From: Lineus longissimus
Lineage: Eukaryota > Nemertea > Pilidiophora > Heteronemertea > Lineidae
DNA length: 64,000 bases
Assembly (NCBI RefSeq): GCF_910592395.1
Contig: NC_088310.1
Coordinates: forward strand, 9,247,501-9,311,500
Reading direction: 5' to 3'
The notes beneath the pieces were generated by a model. The model was not told the DNA's origin. It saw nothing but the letters and a program-made list of their open reading frames with translations, and ran no database searches. The stretch's first letter is position 1; each line of letters begins with the position of its first letter. The position numbers and the translations under genes are program-made. Shown piece after piece: positions 59,505 through 64,000 of the stretch.

Positions 59505-62120
59505 TTGAGTTGGTCACAGTGTTTATAGCAAACATGTACAGAAGTGCTGGACATTTAATATCGACTACAACCTTTCCATGAAGTCATTATTGACCATTGA
59601 AACATTGCTTTTAGTCCTCAAGTTACATTGGCATATCATTTTACTAAACACATACTTGTATGGCATTCAGTACCAGGTCTCATGTGACCGAACAGTTTTC
59701 TATTCAGAAACATGATTAGGTTTTCCATTCGCACCTTTCCGAATGCAAAGTAGCCAGCTCTGACGCACAAAGACAACTTTTTCCTCCATGTAACATTTTG
59801 CTTAAAACAGTATCCTAATCTGGGTTAAAAAATCTGTCATTGATTTTCCACGCGATCATATTGCACAGACGCAAACTTGTTGATAGGGGTTTTGTGGCTC
59901 GAGTTGAAAATCTATTTTCCCGGAGAAAGCCTCGGGCAGTTTTCCTTTTGTTATGTGGCATACAAAGTATCACCGATGCAAAAAGCTGCAGCGCTCGGAG
60001 CGAGAAATTCAGTCGCTGTTCTACATGGGCGCCGAGGATTGGCCAAATCATTCATTTCAAATCGTTGATTATAACACAAAGAACCATTTTTGTTCAGGTC
60101 TGAAAACGTGATGCTGCAATTGATGTTGATTCGATTTCCTGGCTAAATTTTCGCATTGAACATATTTACGGGTGCTGATTTAAAATGTTATGAAATCACC
60201 ACAACCTGATAATCCTGGCAGCAAACTGCTGACAAATCATTCTTTCAAAATTGATTATTGGGATGTGAAAATGTTGAAAAACTGTTATCATATCATATTT
60301 TGTCTAATTCAATGCAATATCAATGTTTAATAGCCTATACCATTGGTGTGTATTGTTCCTATACAACTGGTGTATATTTACTTGTGGCTCCAGTAAATGT
60401 AAATAAATATTGTTGTCATACAGTATTCCTCATAATATCAGAGAATTTATCAAGAAAAAAATATTAAAGAACCAATTATTCCTTAATGTTCTCCAAACCT
60501 TCAAAGCCTGCTGAGAAAAAGAGTTTTTAAAAATTGAGTAAGAGTATTATACATTTAATGAAAGCTTCTTCCAAAACCTATTCAGTAATTTTAATCAGAG
60601 TTGATTTCCTTTGATTCTCCTCTTTGTCTATAACAAAAGAAATTTGCATCATTTGTTCTATAGGATAAGAAATTTGCATTATTTGTTGAAGTAGTTATTC
60701 TTTAAATCCTCTTGTCTTTAATTTAGTCTTTAAAAATAGATCAGAGTCTTTAGTTACAAGTAGAAGGGAAAACTTTACTATTTCAACAGTTGTATGATGT
60801 TTTGAGCTCAGTTGATGTCTTTGCTTCTGGATATTTTTGCAAGAGAATTCTGCAGAGACATGTGACTAATTATCACATAAGACAATATTTTTTATTCAGC
60901 GGGGTTCATGTGCCTGCTATAAGGATTGGTCATCGATGGGACCTGGGATAAATGTCAAACCCAGCGTTGGCCATGACAAGTCATCTTACTGATGTCATCT
61001 CAGCAATAATCATCATATGTCTCCGCTTACAAGTTATTTGTAGCAACTATGGCCATATCCTCCACAATATATATTACAAACCTTTTTCTATAACATTTGG
61101 TTCTTCGAAAAACAATCTGAATTCCACCCAGATTCATTTGCTAATTCGATCATTTAATGAGTACCTCTACTTACTGGAAGTAAACCGTGCGAAAATTTAT
61201 ACTATAATTATCCGACAAGCATTTTGGACCATCTGATATTTCAATGGCTTCATACTTACTGATGCTGTGGCTCCTGTGAGTGTGTCCCTCAGACTAGTGG
61301 TGGCAGCACTGCTTGATTTAAAGCCTGGCAGCATCAGCAGCTTCGATCAGAAGTGACACTGTACTGCTACTGTACAGGTGATTTAATGTTACGTTGGCTT
61401 GAAGTGGATTATTATATTTTGTTAGCGCTTTAGCGGTAACTAAATCACTATTGAGAACTTTCGGATTTAGGATACATCGAATTAGGTTATTGTTTCTTTT
61501 GTCAGCATATGGACTATCTTTTCATTGCACTTTTGGAGGATTAACATTGGAAAACAAAACCGAAAAGTAAGTCATGTCGTGAAGTTTTTTTGGTCAGAAT
61601 TGTTGTATTTGCCTTAAATGCATTTAATTGTCTGGTATACACCATGTCTATCATGCCGATTCCATTTGGATTGAAGTGGGGTCTTCCCAACCATTGCACC
61701 TTTTGAACATGTTGAATAAATACTTGGAGAGCACCCCCAGGTGCAAAGTATTGTTGCGGATGTTGGTTTTACTTTGTGTTTGTAGTTAGTGAGGGTAGTG
61801 CATACAAGGGATCTGGAAAAAAAAGGAAACCTGAAGCAAAACGCATTATAAATGGGGAGTTTTCGATGGACGGTAAAAACCTAAGGTGACAGTTTTGAGG
61901 ACACCAGACTGTGGAAAGAGGGGACAAGAGGACAAGAGAGGAGACAATTGTAGAAGCAGTTGTGGACTTTTGGATTGTGAGATTGTCCAACCTAATGATT
62001 TTATTGGAAAATGCATCCATTCCTAGAAATATTTGGAAGTGAAATATGAAAAAGATGTTTTCGCAAACATTTTGGGCCACAAGGATTAAGGGCTTTACTG
62101 TAATTTCAGTAAATAGGGAT
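59505..62120. other. Non-genic stretch, nothing recognised
   Basis: AT-rich DNA with no conserved frame or repeat shared with the rest of the window. Confidence 0.5.
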
Positions 62121-62136
62121 CAATATATGGACCATT

Positions 62137-63412
62137 TGTTTGAAATAATTTTATTACTTTCAATAATATTGTAACATACAGATGAATCCCAGGGCTAGGC
62201 TATCAAGCATTATTAGCCCTGGTTATTTTTACATAGAGAAAAGTGAATGATGGCAGAGAAGAATTAAACAAACAAGGATATGATAATTGAAAACAGGCTT
62301 CATAAGTTAAAGAATGGCAAGTTCAGCAATAAAGGTGCTGACTCTAGTAACGATAAAGATATTGTCTACAATAGACAATCTGTAATGGCCATTCAATAGC
62401 AACTGCAGCCTGTCTTCTTGGCAAAGGTTGTAGAATATAAAGGTGAATGATGGCAGCGTATTCAGGTCATCAAAAAGATCAACCCTAAGCATGTCGGCAA
62501 GAGGGCAATTGAAGAAGAGGTGGCGTGTGGTTTGCGCCTTGTGTCCGCATTTACAGTAAGGGTCGTTAACATTTACAAAGTTATGAGAAAACAGGTGGTT
62601 TTTGAATATAAGGTCACATCTGGTCCTATTCAAAACGATTTCAGCTTGACGGGGTAGGTTTAGTTTGGGCGTAGCCATGGACATTTGATTCCTGCCTAGG
62701 AATAGTCTTAAGTTATATTTGAAAGAGTTTCGAGAGTAACGAGTTTGGACATCTATTGGAAGGGAAGACCAGTGCCTAATTGAGCTGGGTATTGTGGATT
62801 TTGTGAGATTCTGCGACATGTTTCTAGGAAGATTGTAGGTTCTGCGATTTCTAAGACGCCCGTCAAAGACGGGGTTTCGATACTGAACAAATTCATTGTG
62901 AACGTAAGTGGGTATATTGTTATGTTCAACATCGTACATCAGGATTAACTTTTTCTCCGTTCTCCGCCTTCCAAGGGTCACCCAGCCCAGACAGTCAAGA
63001 ACCTTGGTGGTATTAGTGCCCTATATGCAACCACTTACAATCAGGGCAGCCCGATAATGAACCTTATCGAGTCTAGATAGTAAAGTGATGTTTGCCGAGT
63101 CGAAAATGACAGAACCATACTCCAAGTGAGGTAATATGAATGAGAAATAAAGCTTCTCGAGGTGTTTGGACTGTAGTGAACCCTGCAAAGTTTTTAATGG
63201 GTTCAATAGGTTGTTACATTTACCCACGACATACAAAATGTGATGCTCAAACGACAGTGTTTCATCCAGTATGATACCAAGATGTTTGTGAGACTGGCCA
63301 CGGGGGATAACACTCCCATTTAGTTCAAGATAGCCAAAGTTGCGGACCTTACGACGAGGTGAGTGGTAAATAACCTCCTTGCTTTTTTCAGCTTTGAAGT
63401 CTAGCTTCCATC
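62137..63412 (-). mobile_element. 5'-truncated LINE with 12-bp target site duplication
   Basis: The same 12 bp, ATATGGACCATT, stands at 62125-62136 and 63413-63424, immediately outside the element. On the minus strand the element starts inside the reverse transcriptase (5' truncation) and ends in a short 3' UTR with AATAAA and an A/T-rich tail. This is the signature of target-primed reverse transcription. Length 1276 bp. Confidence 0.9.
62307..63410 (-). pseudogene. Non-LTR retrotransposon reverse transcriptase, C-terminal part
   Basis: About 367 codons on the minus strand in one frame, broken by a single TAG at 63023-63021. Visible motifs in order: KSKEVIYHSPRR, HKHLGIILDETLSFEHHI (end of the palm/thumb region of LINE RTs), FSFILPHLEYGSVIFDS, LGRRRTEKK, and near the end a C-x-C-x8-H-x4-C knuckle (PYCKCGHKAQTTRHLFFNC). 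The catalytic YxDD region lies upstream of the truncation and is absent. It resembles Jockey/CR1-type elements; the clade is not assigned. With only one stop in frame it is a fairly young copy. Confidence 0.85.
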
Positions 63413-63424
63413 ATATGGACCATT

Positions 63425-64000
63425 GATAAGGACCATTGTGACCAAACTAGTGTCTCTGTTTATGTCTTTTCCTGGTGTATGATGAGAACATTTGCAGTGA
63501 CAAAGCAGAATGGATGTTCTCTGAAAAGCTGTGGTGACTAAATTCATGTAACAATCTTTCTGATGAAATGAAGAAGAATTCTTTCCTCTGATATTTGGAT
63601 GAATAATCAACACCTATTTAACATGTTTAATAAGCCTCGTTGAAGTTACTGAATCTGGACCAAATTATGCCAGCCAACAGAACCTTGCCCTGCAAGTGAT
63701 ACTGGAGTCAATTTGTGAAACTCTATCAATTGCTTTCAAAAATAATACGAACTGATACAGTTCATCAGTTATATTCCATTCACTCTTTTATCCACCAGTC
63801 ATATAGCCTGTTTTGTTGTCTTGCCATGCAGCGCCTGCCAGGTTAAAACACTTAGATTGTCGGTGAGACAATACCGATGGGCTGAAAACTCAATAATCAG
63901 TTCGATGCAATAATGGCAGCATGATGAACTGTTTTCCTTCAGTAAATATTGCTCCAGGGTAGAGAATCAGCCATTGTTATTGGTATCTGTCAACCTGATA
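63425..64000. other. Non-genic end of window
   Basis: No gene or repeat recognised. Confidence 0.5.

Overview
This is an animal nuclear genome window, probably from a marine invertebrate and most likely a lophotrochozoan (mollusc or brachiopod type). The evidence is spliced genes with GT-AG introns, poly(A) signals, many MITEs, tRNA-like SINEs and 5'-truncated LINEs, CCGTC-rich 'GCTCACC' repeats, and frequent ACATGTA palindromes of the kind common in mollusc-like genomes. The taxon is inferred; no marker gene fixes it.

One gene is certain. The left edge (1-4647, + strand) holds the last six coding exons of ZW10, the kinetochore/RZZ and ER-Golgi tethering (NRZ) subunit. They give 690 codons, all in phase and ending in a stop, with ATTAAA and AATAAA signals downstream. 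The first exon or exons lie outside the window. On the opposite strand just past ZW10, two phase-compatible open segments (6122-5887 and 5510-5185) may be the 3' end of an unidentified convergent gene.

The other ~57 kb contains no gene I can name. It is a repeat landscape. (A) 178-bp TA-flanked MITEs with CAGTGGAACC ends (pogo/Tigger-like), seven copies. (B) 'GCTCACC / CCGTCCGTC' repeats, the largest at 50648-52318 built of ~302-bp tandem units, carrying CTCF-like cores and AGGTCA-N3-AGGTCA motifs. (C) An AT-rich MITE family with TACGCCATTCGT / GGCCTTTAA ends, about nine copies. (D) ~118-bp hairpin elements, two copies. (E) A 719-bp PIF/Harbinger-like element with a broken Myb/SANT-like ORF. 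(F) A 401-bp fold-back element with 142-bp arms and a 22-bp tandem core. (G) tRNA-like SINEs. (H) Four LINE 3' ends, one with a clear 12-bp target site duplication (62137-63412). (I) Several degenerate tandem arrays, a 200-bp near-identical tandem duplication and other inverted-repeat elements.

I found no rRNA, tRNA gene, CRISPR array or operon, and none is expected in such a region. The most interesting signal is the repeat family that spreads CTCF-like and nuclear-receptor-like motifs together in fixed arrangement.
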